From contig OZ241973.1 of assembly GCA_965204295.1 (NCBI GenBank), forward strand, positions 930,001-994,000: 64,000 bases of DNA. The letters run 5' to 3'. The position numbers were made by a program, and so were the translations under genes. This stretch comes from JAWKWH01 sp965204295 (GTDB lineage: Bacteria > Pseudomonadota > Alphaproteobacteria > Rhizobiales > Rhizobiaceae). Positions within the stretch are counted from its first letter, which is position 1. Every line of letters begins with the position of its first letter. Positions 34,719 through 43,460 of this stretch are shown here, piece after piece. The notes below the pieces were generated by a model. That model worked only from the letters and a program-made list of their open reading frames with translations. It ran no database searches and was not told the origin of the DNA.

Positions 34719-35381
34719 TCAGGAGCCGCCTGAACCGCGGATCAGTTCGGCCATGATCTCCGCGCGCCGGCGATTGTTGCGCGGCGCGGATTCGTCGGCG
34801 GATACCTGTTCGAAAAGTTTTAACGCGTCAGAGGCGTTGCCGGCCTTCCAGCCGGCCAGCGCCAGCGCCTCCCGCGCCGAATGCCGGAGCGGATTCGCAT
34901 CGGATGTCAATGGCTCGATTCGCGCGGCGACGTCTTCGCGGACGCCATGATCGACAAGCAGGAACGCCGCTCTCAATCGCGCCATGTCGCGGATGGCGTC
35001 GGCGATTGCGGTGTCGGCGGCGACCGCGTCGAAACCCTTCACGGCCGCGTCGAACTCGCCCTTTTCCGCCCGCACGGTCGCCGCCCGCATGCGCGCGAGG
35101 ACGGGGTAGGCCCCGTAACCGTCCTTCTCCAGGCCGGCCAGCGCTTTCAGCGCTTCGTCGGATTTGCCGTCATTGGCAAGCGTCATGGCCTGCAGAAACG
35201 CATCGCCCGACGCGTTGGCCCGCGATTCGACCCAATATTGATACCCGCGGATACCGGCGGTTCCGGCGACGATGGCCACCGCCCCGGCAATCGCCCAGAT
35301 GCCGTAACGGCGCCACAGGTCCCTGGCTCTGTCTTGGCGAAGCTCTTCGTCGACCTCGCGAATGAAACTGTCGTCGGACAT
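34719..35381 (-). CDS. YfgM-like membrane-anchored tetratricopeptide protein
   Basis: A 220-residue protein with a cytoplasmic start (MSDDSFIREVDEELRQDRA), one membrane helix (YGIWAIAGAVAIVAGTAGI) and a periplasmic TPR-like helical part rich in Ala and Asp. This is the pattern of YfgM/ancillary SecYEG translocon proteins, which act as periplasmic chaperone links. Its position immediately upstream of der matches the yfgM-bamB-der order of many proteobacteria, although bamB is missing here. Confidence 0.82.
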   Translation of the reverse strand: MSDDSFIREVDEELRQDRARDLWRRYGIWAIAGAVAIVAGTAGIRGYQYWVESRANASGDAFLQAMTLANDGKSDEALKALAGLEKDGYGAYPVLARMRAATVRAEKGEFDAAVKGFDAVAADTAIADAIRDMARLRAAFLLVDHGVREDVAARIEPLTSDANPLRHSAREALALAGWKAGNASDALKLFEQVSADESAPRNNRRRAEIMAELIRGSGGS

Positions 35382-35486
35382 GACACCGCCGATCTGAAAC
35401 GCATTTCGTCGTGGATCACGCCTTGTAGCGTTTTTTTGGGGCGGCGAAAGGGCTTGTCCGGGAAAAATCGACGAGAGGCCGATTCC

Positions 35487-36056
35487 TTACCCGAACGGGA
35501 GAACGCCGAACAGCCAGGCGTGCAGCCGCCAGACAAAAAGCAGGTAGATGACAACGCCGGATACGATCGCCGCGATATCCCAGTGGACTGAACCTTCCGA
35601 TGGCGATGGCTCGTCGCGTCGTCCGACCGAAATACGGTCGAGCACCGCCCACGCCAGAAATGCGCCGAACAGCAGAATGGAGGCAAGGTCGCCATTGGCC
35701 GCCAGATGTGCGATGGCCCAGATCTTGATCGATACCAGCATCGGGTGCTTCAGAGCCGGTTTCATTTTCCCCGGCGGCAGTTGCGACACCATGAAGATGA
35801 TCAGGGCGACCGGCATGACAAGGGCCACCGCGTGTTTCATCCATGCGGGCGGCTCGTAGAAAAACGCCGCTTCCGAGCGCGCCAGACCATATCCCCACAC
35901 AAGCAGGACAAGCCCGACAACCGAAACCAGCGAATAGACTCCCTTCCAACGTCCTTCACCCATTGCGGCCACGCGCGCGTTGCGCCAATCCGGCGCGAAA
36001 ATGCGAACCGAATGGATGCCGATAAACAGTATCAGTCCGAGGATCAGGACCAGCAT
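35487..36056 (-). CDS. NnrU family membrane protein
   Basis: A 189-residue polytopic membrane protein, starting MLVLILGLILFIGIHSVRIF, the characteristic NnrU opening. About six helices follow, including LVSVVGLVLLVWGYGLARSE and ALVMPVALIIFMVSQLPPGK. NnrU is linked to nitrite/nitric oxide metabolism in rhodobacters, but most genomes carry it without denitrification genes, and none are seen here. The ATG at 36056 is chosen over a longer frame whose first 80 residues lack conservation. Confidence 0.88.
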   Translation of the reverse strand: MLVLILGLILFIGIHSVRIFAPDWRNARVAAMGEGRWKGVYSLVSVVGLVLLVWGYGLARSEAAFFYEPPAWMKHAVALVMPVALIIFMVSQLPPGKMKPALKHPMLVSIKIWAIAHLAANGDLASILLFGAFLAWAVLDRISVGRRDEPSPSEGSVHWDIAAIVSGVVIYLLFVWRLHAWLFGVLPFG

Positions 36057-36166
36057 TGCGAATCTCCGTCTTGAGCGACCGGATGTTAGCGATCGCTCAA
36101 TCGATGGCAAGGATGAATCGCAATGGCCGCGTTGCCGTTGAGGCCGGACGCGTCTACATCGGTTGC

Positions 36167-36538
36167 ATGACGATCGACCGCAAAATGGCGCGCAAGCGCC
36201 TGACGGCCAGAAAAACCGACCTGGTGGAATTGTCGGAGCTTTCGGAAGATGCGCGGGCGCCGGTGGAGCTTGATCAGCAGGCGGTTGGACGCCTGTCACG
36301 CATGGACGCGTTGCAGAACCAGGCCATGCAGCAGGCGACCGAAAGGGCGCGCAAACGCGATCTCGTGCGTATCGAGATGGCCGAAAGACGCCTTGCCGAA
36401 GGCGGTTATGGCTATTGCGAGGAGTGTGGCGGGGAAATTCCGGACGGACGACTTGCCATCGACCCGATGGCCGAACGATGTGTGAACTGTGCCGGGCGGC
36501 CGGGCGTTATTCCGCCGGTTCGCCCCGGCCGGCGATAA
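36167..36538 (+). CDS. DksA/TraR-type zinc-finger protein
   Basis: A 123-residue protein with an N-terminal coiled region (RKRLTARKTDLVELSELSED) and a C-terminal DksA-type zinc finger, YCEECGGEIPDGRLAIDPMAERCVNC, with four cysteines in C-x2-C-x(17)-C-x2-C spacing. These proteins can bind the RNA polymerase secondary channel. The finger loop is typical; the acidic DxxDxA tip of true DksA is not obvious, so a regulatory role is uncertain. The ATG at 36167 is likely, though in-frame ATGs upstream exist. Its last 32 bp overlap the convergent BacA/SbmA-type gene. Confidence 0.85.
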   Translation: MTIDRKMARKRLTARKTDLVELSELSEDARAPVELDQQAVGRLSRMDALQNQAMQQATERARKRDLVRIEMAERRLAEGGYGYCEECGGEIPDGRLAIDPMAERCVNCAGRPGVIPPVRPGRR

Positions 36539-37796
36539 ATTCCTTGTCGATATCGGGAAGTTCCCGGCCGGCGATCGCCGCCTCGAATGCTTTCAGGCGT
36601 TTGTAGACGGACATGAGCTCGACGATCGTCGTCCAGGCGTTGACGAGATACTGAAAGGAGCTTTCGACCCTGCCAAACGCCCGGATGATCTGTTGCATGA
36701 CGCCGAGCGTTATCGTGCCGCTTACGATGGTCGGCGCAAGGGCGATGTAGGGAACCAGATTTCCGATCTGCAAATAAAATATCCGCACGACATTGAAGTA
36801 TAAGTAATTGAAATACAGGCGAAAATAGTTTTTTCGTACATTTGCGAACAACTCGCGGACCGACGGCGGCCGCGCTCTCAGCTTATTGTCCTCGCCATAA
36901 ACGAGTTCCTTGCGATAGGCGGCTTCGACCCGCTGGTTGCGAAACTCGAGACCGGGAAGCCTGATGCCGACCGCGGCGAGCAACGCCGTGCCGATTATCG
37001 ACCAGACAATCGCGACGAAGACCAGACCTTGACTGACTTCGCCGATTATCGGCAGTTCCTTCACATGCCCGGACAAGCCCCACAGGACCGGAAGGAACGC
37101 GATCAGCGTCATGATCGAATCGAGAAAATTGACGCCGAGGCTCTCGGTAATCTGGGCAAAACGCATCGTGTCTTCCTGCACACGTTGCGACGCACCTTCG
37201 ATATGGCGCAATTGTCGCCACCGCTCCATGTAATAATCGTTCATCGCGGTGCGCCAGCGGAACACATAGTGCTGGACGAAAAAGCGAAACAGCGAAGCGA
37301 TAAAGACGTAAACGAGAGCAATCTGCAAAAAAGCGGCGATTCCGAGATAAAATTCGCCGATTGTCACCGCGTTCGGCGCGCCGAGCGCCCTCTGCACCAT
37401 ATCGTAAAACGTCCCGAACCACTCATTGATCATCACATCGAGCTGGACCAGAAACCAGTTGACGAAGAAGATCAGGGCCGAACCGGCAACCGACCAGCGT
37501 TGCCAGGGATGTGGCGAATATCGCATCCAGAAACCCGTGAAAAGGCCGATGACGATCAGGAAAAACTGGTAGAACCAGAAGTTATCGGCCGATGACCTGG
37601 CCGCCGCATAGGCCGCCCTGGCGGCATCGTCGGCATCGGTGGCCGGCGTTTCCGGAAACCCGAAACCGGCCAAGCCTCCAAGGCTCAAGGATGGCCCGAA
37701 ATCGACGAAAACGAAAAACCAAAGCAGCACGCACGCCGGCGCATAGACCGCGAATGAAGAGAAAAACAGCTTCGGCTTGGGAAAGAACGAGAACAC
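36507..37796 (-). CDS. SbmA/BacA-family peptide transporter
   Basis: A 429-residue inner-membrane protein of the SbmA/BacA family, which imports peptides and antibiotics and, in rhizobia, is required for symbiosis and very-long-chain fatty acid lipid A modification. Conserved blocks include RWRTAMNDYYMERWRQLRHI, EGASQRVQEDTMRFAQITE and FNYLYFNVVRIFYLQIGNLV, with about seven helices. The GTG at 37796 gives a normal start. No ATP-binding domain is fused, so it is the proton-driven type. It overlaps the DksA-type gene tail to tail. Confidence 0.92.
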   Translation of the reverse strand: MFSFFPKPKLFFSSFAVYAPACVLLWFFVFVDFGPSLSLGGLAGFGFPETPATDADDAARAAYAAARSSADNFWFYQFFLIVIGLFTGFWMRYSPHPWQRWSVAGSALIFFVNWFLVQLDVMINEWFGTFYDMVQRALGAPNAVTIGEFYLGIAAFLQIALVYVFIASLFRFFVQHYVFRWRTAMNDYYMERWRQLRHIEGASQRVQEDTMRFAQITESLGVNFLDSIMTLIAFLPVLWGLSGHVKELPIIGEVSQGLVFVAIVWSIIGTALLAAVGIRLPGLEFRNQRVEAAYRKELVYGEDNKLRARPPSVRELFANVRKNYFRLYFNYLYFNVVRIFYLQIGNLVPYIALAPTIVSGTITLGVMQQIIRAFGRVESSFQYLVNAWTTIVELMSVYKRLKAFEAAIAGRELPDIDKEFIAGRGEPAE

Positions 37797-37891
37797 GGAT
37801 CGGAAACCCCGATTCTGATGACCGGTCCCGGGCTTCTACATGAAAACGGGCCTTCAAGGCGACATGGCGGATAAATTCGCCGTGACCGGCG

Positions 37892-39049
37892 TTACCGGAC
37901 CGGTTTCGTATCTCCCGGCATGATGACCGCGGCCGCAAGCAACATGATTGCCGCCAGCGCGCTGCCGGAAACGAAATTACCGGACCGGTCGGCCAGATGG
38001 CCGGCGACGACCGGCCCGATGATCTGACCGGCGCCGAATGACGCGGTCATGAGCGCCAGCGCCCGCCGGGGCGCATCCAGCGCCAGCCGGCGCGCCGCCT
38101 GCAAACCCTGAGCCGTGACCGCGATAAAGGTGCCTCCGAGCAATACGGCCGCGATCAGCGGCCCGGAATAGCCCCCTATCCCGACGCTCGCGGCCACCCC
38201 CGCCGCTTCGACGAGACAACCGACCGCAAACGTCCTTGCAAGTCCGATGCGGCGCACCGACATGTTCCACAGCCGGACCGAGATCAGACCGGCCAGTCCG
38301 GTCGCCAGCCATACGCCGGATTCAAACAGGCGCCCGCCGTCGCCCCGCCGCACGATGGCGACAAGAAACGTGGCGGTGACCACGTATCCAAATCCGAAGA
38401 ACCCGTAGGCGACGATAACCCGGCGCAGGCGCGTGCTTTTTGGCAATGGCGGCTCCGCACCGGCGGGACCGGCCGCGGCGGGACCGCGATCCACCAGCAG
38501 CACGGTCGCCGCACACCCGATTGCCGACAATCCGCCGGCCCAAAGCCAGCTTGCCTGCCACCCGGCGTTGGTCAACACCAGCGCGCCGGTCATCATTGAC
38601 GATATGGCGATGCCCAACCCGACGCCGCCGAAATGCATCGCCTGCAAGTCGTCCCGGCCCGCAGCGGCCAGTTGCGAAAAGACAATTGTCGACAGGAACA
38701 CCATCAGAAAGGCGCTCGCCACGCCGGCGAAAAAACGGATCAGCAAAAATGCGGCCATGCTCTCGGTCAGCCCCATGAGCACAGCCATGACCGCCGAACC
38801 GCCCAGCCCCGCCAGCATGACAGGACGTTCGCGGCCCTGCCCCCAGGCACCGGAGGCGACAATCGCACCAACCAGATAACCGAGATAGTTGGCGGAAGCG
38901 ATCAGCCCGGCATCCGAGGCCGACAGGCCCAGTCCTTCCATCATGCCGGGGAGGATGGGCGTATAGACGAACCGGCCGATCCCCATGGCCACGGTCATCG
39001 CGATCATGCCGCCGACGGCCAGGCGCAACGGAGAGGCAGGCGCGGTCAC
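37892..39049 (-). CDS. YbfB/YjiJ-family MFS transporter
   Basis: A 385-residue twelve-helix MFS transporter of the YbfB/YjiJ type. It starts with a strongly conserved segment (GMIAMTVAMGIGRFVYTPIL) that includes a G-R-F-x-Y-T-P motif, followed by SASDAGLIASANYLGYLVGA. The substrate is unknown. The first codon is GTG at 39049. It lies between gyrB (55 bp downstream of the gyrB stop) and the BacA-type gene, all leftward. Confidence 0.88.
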   Translation of the reverse strand: MTAPASPLRLAVGGMIAMTVAMGIGRFVYTPILPGMMEGLGLSASDAGLIASANYLGYLVGAIVASGAWGQGRERPVMLAGLGGSAVMAVLMGLTESMAAFLLIRFFAGVASAFLMVFLSTIVFSQLAAAGRDDLQAMHFGGVGLGIAISSMMTGALVLTNAGWQASWLWAGGLSAIGCAATVLLVDRGPAAAGPAGAEPPLPKSTRLRRVIVAYGFFGFGYVVTATFLVAIVRRGDGGRLFESGVWLATGLAGLISVRLWNMSVRRIGLARTFAVGCLVEAAGVAASVGIGGYSGPLIAAVLLGGTFIAVTAQGLQAARRLALDAPRRALALMTASFGAGQIIGPVVAGHLADRSGNFVSGSALAAIMLLAAAVIMPGDTKPVR

Positions 39050-39103
39050 GGGAGCAATCCAGCCTGGAATACCGCCAACGCCACCCGAATTCCCGCCGCC
39101 AAA

Positions 39104-41542
39104 CTAAATGTCCAGATTGGCCACGCTCAGTGCGTTGTCCTGAATGAAGGCGCGGCGCGGTTCGACGTTATCGCCCATCAATTGCGAGAACAGTGTGTCC
39201 GCATCGGTCGCGTCGGATATCTTGACCTGAAGCAGCGAGCGAACATTCGGGTCGAGCGTGGTTTCCCAGAGCTGTTCGGAATTCATTTCGCCGAGACCTT
39301 TGTAGCGCTGAAGCGCGATTCCCTTGCGCCCGACGGAGAATACCGCATCCAGCAGCGACATCGGCCCGAAAATCGCCGTCGCGGTCTCCTTGCGCCGCAG
39401 TCTCGCCGGTCTGGCGTAGATTTCCTGCATGCGTCCGGTGTACCGATCAAGCGCGCGCGCATCGGCGGACGCGATCAACGCCGCATCGAGGATCGCCGCC
39501 TCTTCCACGCCGCGAACCGTCCTCTCGAATATGAAACCGCCGGCTCCGTCATTGGCCGGGTTGGCGCGCCCCTTCCAACCCTTCTCCGATTCTTCGGCGA
39601 TGGCGTCGAGCCGGCACGCGACATACTCGGCGGCGGCCGACGCCTGACCGGGGTCGGAAAATATCTGCGGATTGAGAGCCCCGGCGATCGCCGCCTGTTC
39701 CACGACGGGGCGCGGGTAACGTGTATGCAGACCGTCGATCAGGCCGCGCACCGCCACGGCATCGTTGACGATTTCGCGCAGGTCGGCGCCCATGCGCGCC
39801 TCGCCGGACCCGAGTTCGAGCGTCGCCTCCTCGGTTCCGCTGTCGATCAGGTAGCTTTCAAACGCCTTCTCGTCCTTGATGTATTGCGAGGATTTGCCGC
39901 GGGAAACCTTGTAGAGCGGCGGCTGTGCGATGTAGAGGTGGCCGCGCTCGATCAAATCGGGCATCTGCCGGAAGAAGAACGTCAACAGCAGCGTGCGAAT
40001 ATGGGCGCCGTCGACATCGGCGTCCGTCATGATGATGATCTTGTGATAGCGCAATTTCCCGATGTCGAATTCGTCCTTGCCGATACCGGCGCCGAGCGCG
40101 GTGATGAGGGTGCCGACCTGATCGGACGAAAGCATGCGGTCGAAACGGGCGCGCTCGACATTGAGGATCTTGCCGCGCAGGGGCAGAATCGCCTGATTTC
40201 GGCGCGATCGGCCGGATTTGGCCGAACCGCCCGCCGAATCGCCCTCGACCAGAAACAGTTCCGATTTCGCCGGGTCCCGCTCCTGACAGTCGGCAAGCTT
40301 TCCCGGAAGCGAGGTTATGTCGAGCGCGCCCTTGCGCCGGGTCAGTTCGCGCGCCTTGCGGGCGGCCTCACGGGCTGCGGCCGCCTCCACCACCTTGCCG
40401 ACGAGTATCCTGGCCTCGGCCGGGTGCTCCTCGAGCCAGGTTCCGAGCGCCTCGTTGACCAGGCTTTCCACGACCGGGCGGACCTCGGAGGAAACGAGCT
40501 TGTCCTTTGTCTGCGAGGAGAATTTCGGGTCGGGCGCCTTGACCGACAATACCGCCGTCAACCCTTCGCGGCAGTCGTCGCCGGTCAACGACACTTTTTC
40601 CTTTTTCGTCAGGCCCGAGCTTTCGGCATAGCCCGTCACCTGTCGGGTCAGCGCGCCTCTGAAACCGGCAAGATGGGCGCCGCCGTCGCGTTGCGGGATG
40701 TTGTTGGTGAAGCACAATACGTTCTCGTGGTAGGAATCGTTCCACCACATCGCCGCCTCCACGGCGATGCCGTCCTTCTCGCTCGAAATGACGACCGGCA
40801 TTTCGATCAGCGGTTTTTTGGCGCGGTCGAGATATCGCACGAAGGCTTCCAGACCGCCCTCGTATACCAGTTCCTCCTGTCTCACGTCGGCATGACGGGC
40901 ATCGGTCAGGATGATGCGCACGCCGGAATTCAGGAACGCCAGTTCACGCAACCGGTGTTCAAGCGTGTCGTAGCTGAATTCGGTCATGGTGAACGTGTCG
41001 GGAGAGGGAAGAAAGGTCACTTCCGTGCCGGTCCCGCCGCCGGCGTCTCCGGTCACCCGCAACGGTCCGTCGGCAACGCCGTTGGCGAACGTCATTTCGT
41101 GGATTTCGCCGTCACGGACGATTTTCAGCTTCAGCCACACCGACAGCGCATTGACCACCGAGACGCCGACACCGTGCAGGCCGCCGGAAACCTTATAGGA
41201 ATTCTGGTCGAACTTCCCGCCGGCGTGAAGCTGCGTCATGATGACCTCGGCGGCCGACACACCTTCCCCGGCGTGCAAATCCGCCGGAATGCCGCGCCCG
41301 TTGTCGGTCACCGTGCAGGAACCGTCCGCGTTCAGAGTGACCGCCACCCGCGTGGCATGGCCGGCCAGCGCTTCGTCGATGGCGTTGTCGACGACCTCGT
41401 AGACCATGTGATGCAGGCCGGAACCGTCATCCGTGTCGCCGATATACATGCCGGGCCGTTTGCGGACGGCGTCCAACCCCTTCAAAACCTTGATGGAATC
41501 AGCACCGTAGTCGCCGGCATTGTTTTCAGGCGTGTCACTCAT
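39104..41542 (-). CDS. gyrB: DNA gyrase subunit B
   Basis: The ATPase/TOPRIM subunit of DNA gyrase, 812 residues. Seen blocks: GHKL ATPase motifs (VDNAIDEALAGHA, DNGRGIPADLH, SGGLHGVGVSVVNALS), the TOPRIM acidic motifs EGDSAGGSAKSG and MTDADVDGAHIRTLLLTFFF, and the gyrase/topo IV-specific C-terminal block LQRYKGLGEMNSEQLW. The ATG at 41542 (MSDTPENNAGDYG) is chosen; the 57-codon upstream extension is not conserved. The large open frame antisense to this gene and its neighbour (38633-41995, plus strand) is a shadow. Confidence 0.97.
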   Translation of the reverse strand: MSDTPENNAGDYGADSIKVLKGLDAVRKRPGMYIGDTDDGSGLHHMVYEVVDNAIDEALAGHATRVAVTLNADGSCTVTDNGRGIPADLHAGEGVSAAEVIMTQLHAGGKFDQNSYKVSGGLHGVGVSVVNALSVWLKLKIVRDGEIHEMTFANGVADGPLRVTGDAGGGTGTEVTFLPSPDTFTMTEFSYDTLEHRLRELAFLNSGVRIILTDARHADVRQEELVYEGGLEAFVRYLDRAKKPLIEMPVVISSEKDGIAVEAAMWWNDSYHENVLCFTNNIPQRDGGAHLAGFRGALTRQVTGYAESSGLTKKEKVSLTGDDCREGLTAVLSVKAPDPKFSSQTKDKLVSSEVRPVVESLVNEALGTWLEEHPAEARILVGKVVEAAAAREAARKARELTRRKGALDITSLPGKLADCQERDPAKSELFLVEGDSAGGSAKSGRSRRNQAILPLRGKILNVERARFDRMLSSDQVGTLITALGAGIGKDEFDIGKLRYHKIIIMTDADVDGAHIRTLLLTFFFRQMPDLIERGHLYIAQPPLYKVSRGKSSQYIKDEKAFESYLIDSGTEEATLELGSGEARMGADLREIVNDAVAVRGLIDGLHTRYPRPVVEQAAIAGALNPQIFSDPGQASAAAEYVACRLDAIAEESEKGWKGRANPANDGAGGFIFERTVRGVEEAAILDAALIASADARALDRYTGRMQEIYARPARLRRKETATAIFGPMSLLDAVFSVGRKGIALQRYKGLGEMNSEQLWETTLDPNVRSLLQVKISDATDADTLFSQLMGDNVEPRRAFIQDNALSVANLDI

Positions 41543-41740
41543 GAAATCGCATGTCCGGTTACGCTGGAGCGGCTCGCGGAAAATCCCCGCGAATCGCGAG
41601 CCGAAATGAAACTTCAATATAGTGGTTTTCGGCGGTTTCTCCAAATGCTCGAGCCGATTTCGCCGCATGCCCTCCAACGACGAAAGGCGCGGTCCATACA
41701 GGCGACAGGTCAACCAGACCGGGGCGGCGGAATACGATGC

Positions 41741-41771
41741 TTGACCTTCCCCTTACTGGAAGGTTTATATG
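41741..41771 (+). promoter_or_regulatory. CueR-type copper-responsive promoter
   Basis: TTGACC (-35, 41741-41746) and TATATG (-10, 41766-41771) are separated by 19 bp, the overlong spacer used by MerR-family activators. Inside lies the perfect dyad ACCTTCC-N7-GGAAGGT (41744-41764), essentially the Escherichia coli copA/cueO CueR operator. Transcription should begin near 41778, so the ATG at 41769 cannot be on the transcript, leaving ATG 41803 as the start of the first gene. Confidence 0.88.
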
Positions 41772-41802
41772 GAAGATGCATTGAAATTCCGGAGTTCGCG
41801 CC

Positions 41803-42249
41803 ATGGCTATCGCGGCCAATGTTTCGGGTATCGGCTGGACCTGCAAAAACACCTGGAGACGCGCGTCGATCAATACGGCATGGTGTCTGCTGGGTTGCGC
41901 GATCGGCGATTTCGGCACGATCCTGTTTTTTCAGATCACGGGGATCGGCTGGCCGGTGTTTGTCATCTTCACGCTTGCCATCATCAATGGCCTGATCACC
42001 TCGATCCTGCTGGAAACCTATATCCTTTCACGCCAGATGGCGTTCGGTCCCGCCCTGAAAACAGCCATGGGCATGTCGCTGATCTCGATGATCTCGATGG
42101 AAGCGGCGATGAACATTGTCGACTATTTCCTGACCGGCGGCGCGATGCTGACCTGGTGGGTTGTGCCGATCATGCTCGCGGCCGGATTCATCACGCCCCT
42201 GCCCTATAATTACTGGCGGCTGAAGGCTCTCGGGAAAGCCTGTCACTGA
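41803..42249 (+). CDS. DUF4396 family membrane protein in the CueR operon
   Basis: A 148-residue membrane protein of the DUF4396 family with four helices: INTAWCLLGCAIGDFGTILFF, the next VFVIFTLAIINGLITSIL, ALKTAMGMSLISMISMEAAM and WWVVPIMLAAGFITPLPYNYW. The Met-rich third helix (M-G-M-S-L-I-S-M-I-S-M-E-A-A-M) is notable for a possible copper handler. Function of the family is unknown. The start at 41803 has GGAG 9 bp upstream, and the CueR-type promoter is only 32 bp before it. The cueR gene follows 7 bp downstream. Confidence 0.88.
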   Translation: MAIAANVSGIGWTCKNTWRRASINTAWCLLGCAIGDFGTILFFQITGIGWPVFVIFTLAIINGLITSILLETYILSRQMAFGPALKTAMGMSLISMISMEAAMNIVDYFLTGGAMLTWWVVPIMLAAGFITPLPYNYWRLKALGKACH

Positions 42250-42256
42250 GACCGCG

Positions 42257-42652
42257 ATGAATATCCGTTCCGCCGCGAATTCAGCCGACCTTCCGGTCAA
42301 AACCGTCCGCTACTACGATGAGATCGGGCTGGTGTCGCCGCAACGGGCGGGCAATGGCTATCGCTCCTATGGCGCCGAAGACGTGCATAAATTGTGTTTT
42401 CTTGGCCGCGCGCGCGGACTGGGCTTCACGCTCGACGACTGCCGCCAGCTTCTGTCGCTGTATGAAGACCGAAACCGGGCCAGCGCCGATGTGAAGGCGT
42501 TGACATTGGCCAGGATCGACGAAATCGATCGCAAGATCGCGGAACTGAAATCTCTGCGCAAGGCACTTTCATCGCTGGCAAGATCCTGCCACGGCGACGA
42601 CCGGCCCGACTGTCCGATAATCGAGGGCCTCGCAAGCGGTAATCCGCGATGA
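42257..42652 (+). CDS. cueR: CueR-type copper-responsive MerR regulator
   Basis: A 131-residue MerR-family regulator, N-terminal helix-turn-helix RSAANSADLPVKTVRYYDEI and MerR block GLVSPQRAGNGYRSY. The metal-binding loop has Cys111 and Cys119 with seven residues between, as Cys112/Cys120 in E. coli CueR. Ser76 sits where CueR has Ser77, the mark of monovalent (Cu+, Ag+, Au+) sensing. It therefore probably senses Cu+ and activates the promoter at 41741, autoregulating its own operon. Its stop overlaps the next start by 4 bp (ATGA). Confidence 0.93.
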   Translation: MNIRSAANSADLPVKTVRYYDEIGLVSPQRAGNGYRSYGAEDVHKLCFLGRARGLGFTLDDCRQLLSLYEDRNRASADVKALTLARIDEIDRKIAELKSLRKALSSLARSCHGDDRPDCPIIEGLASGNPR

Positions 42653-43101
42653 GAAATACGGCGATCATCGCATTTTTCTGCCTTTTGGCGACGAACGTCA
42701 CAATCGCGGCGCATGAGAGCGCCATCGGCGCCGTCAAACAGCGAATGGATGCGATGGAAAACATCGCCGGCCGGATGAAAATTCTGGGCGGGATGATGAA
42801 GAAGCAAACTGATTTCGATCCGACCGCGGGCGCAAACGCCGCCGAAATCATAGCGGACCATGCGCCTCGGATGCCGGGCCTGTTTCCCGAAGGAAGCGAC
42901 AAACATCCAAGCGAGGCGCTGCCGGTAATCTGGACCGATTGGACCGGGTTCGAGGCGATGGCCGAGGAACTGAACCGGAGCGCTTCGGAATTGTCCGCAG
43001 CCACGGGCGGCGGCGGAAATGCCGGGGAAATCGCCGCCAAATTCGGCAAGATCGCCCGCACCTGCAAATCCCGCCATGAAAAATACAGATTGAAGAAATG
43101 A
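42649..43101 (+). CDS. Cytochrome c'-like periplasmic protein with altered haem motif (CxxRH)
   Basis: A 150-residue exported protein with signal peptide MRNTAIIAFFCLLATNVTIA. The body matches class II cytochrome c (c') four-helix-bundle blocks: AIGAVKQRMDAMENIAGRMK, then PRMPGLFPEGSD, IWTDWTGFEAMAEELNRSA and a terminal KIARTCKSRHEKYRLKK. The c-type haem site should read CxxCH; here it is C139-K-S-R142-H143, with Arg (CGC) instead of Cys (TGC), a single base change. The protein may bind haem through one cysteine, hold copper, or be a decayed or mis-sequenced copy. It ends the copper operon, with ATGA coupling to cueR. Confidence 0.82.
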   Translation: MRNTAIIAFFCLLATNVTIAAHESAIGAVKQRMDAMENIAGRMKILGGMMKKQTDFDPTAGANAAEIIADHAPRMPGLFPEGSDKHPSEALPVIWTDWTGFEAMAEELNRSASELSAATGGGGNAGEIAAKFGKIARTCKSRHEKYRLKK

Positions 43102-43295
43102 GCGCCGTCATCCGGATTCAGGCGGGCAGAGTCACTGGGGCACCGTCGCGATCCTGAATATTTGCGGTGTGAATACACGGTGCAATTGCGCGACACCTTT
43201 GATTTCAACGGACCAAACCATTATGTGAAGGGTTTGGGATTTGCAAACATAATATCCGCGCACAACGCTAAGCGAGGCCATTTTGGAACACATCG

Positions 43296-43460
43296 GTGAC
43301 GGATTTTTCCGTTCCAGAATCAAAAAAACACGCGGACGGAGCGGAGGTTACATACGAGCCGCCAAGCGCGGAAGAAATTGAGGCATATCGGGCCGATCTC
43401 TATTTGATCGAGAACTTCGAACTGACGGAACTTGCGAAAAAGTTGGTTGCCGAGGTTTAG
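43296..43460 (+). CDS. Short open frame, 5' piece of a broken HEPN-like gene or a separate small protein
   Basis: Fifty-four codons from GTG 43296, in the accessory region after the copper operon. The sequence is acidic and polar, VTDFSVPESKKHADGAEVTY, then a helical stretch, AYRADLYLIENFELTELAKK. The stop at 43458 falls in GGTTTAGG; removing one T would continue it directly into the next frame as AKKLVAEVRHDAYRQSDLIN. It is therefore either the start of a frameshifted gene or a small acidic partner overlapping the following gene by 29 bp. Confidence 0.4.
   Translation: MTDFSVPESKKHADGAEVTYEPPSAEEIEAYRADLYLIENFELTELAKKLVAEV

Noticed and set aside
38633..41995. Plus-strand open frame of 1120 codons antisense to the MFS gene and gyrB
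   Set aside because: It lies opposite two unmistakable genes; its translation is rich in Arg, His and Gln with no motif, as expected for the antisense of GC-rich codons.
41769..42209. Alternative start/frame at ATG 41769 for the DUF4396 region
   Set aside because: The ATG lies within the -10 of the CueR promoter, so it would not be transcribed, and its frame differs from the conserved DUF4396 frame.
43132..43323. 63-codon minus-strand frame after the copper operon
   Set aside because: No motif, no ribosome site; overlaps the start of the HEPN-like fragments on the other strand.
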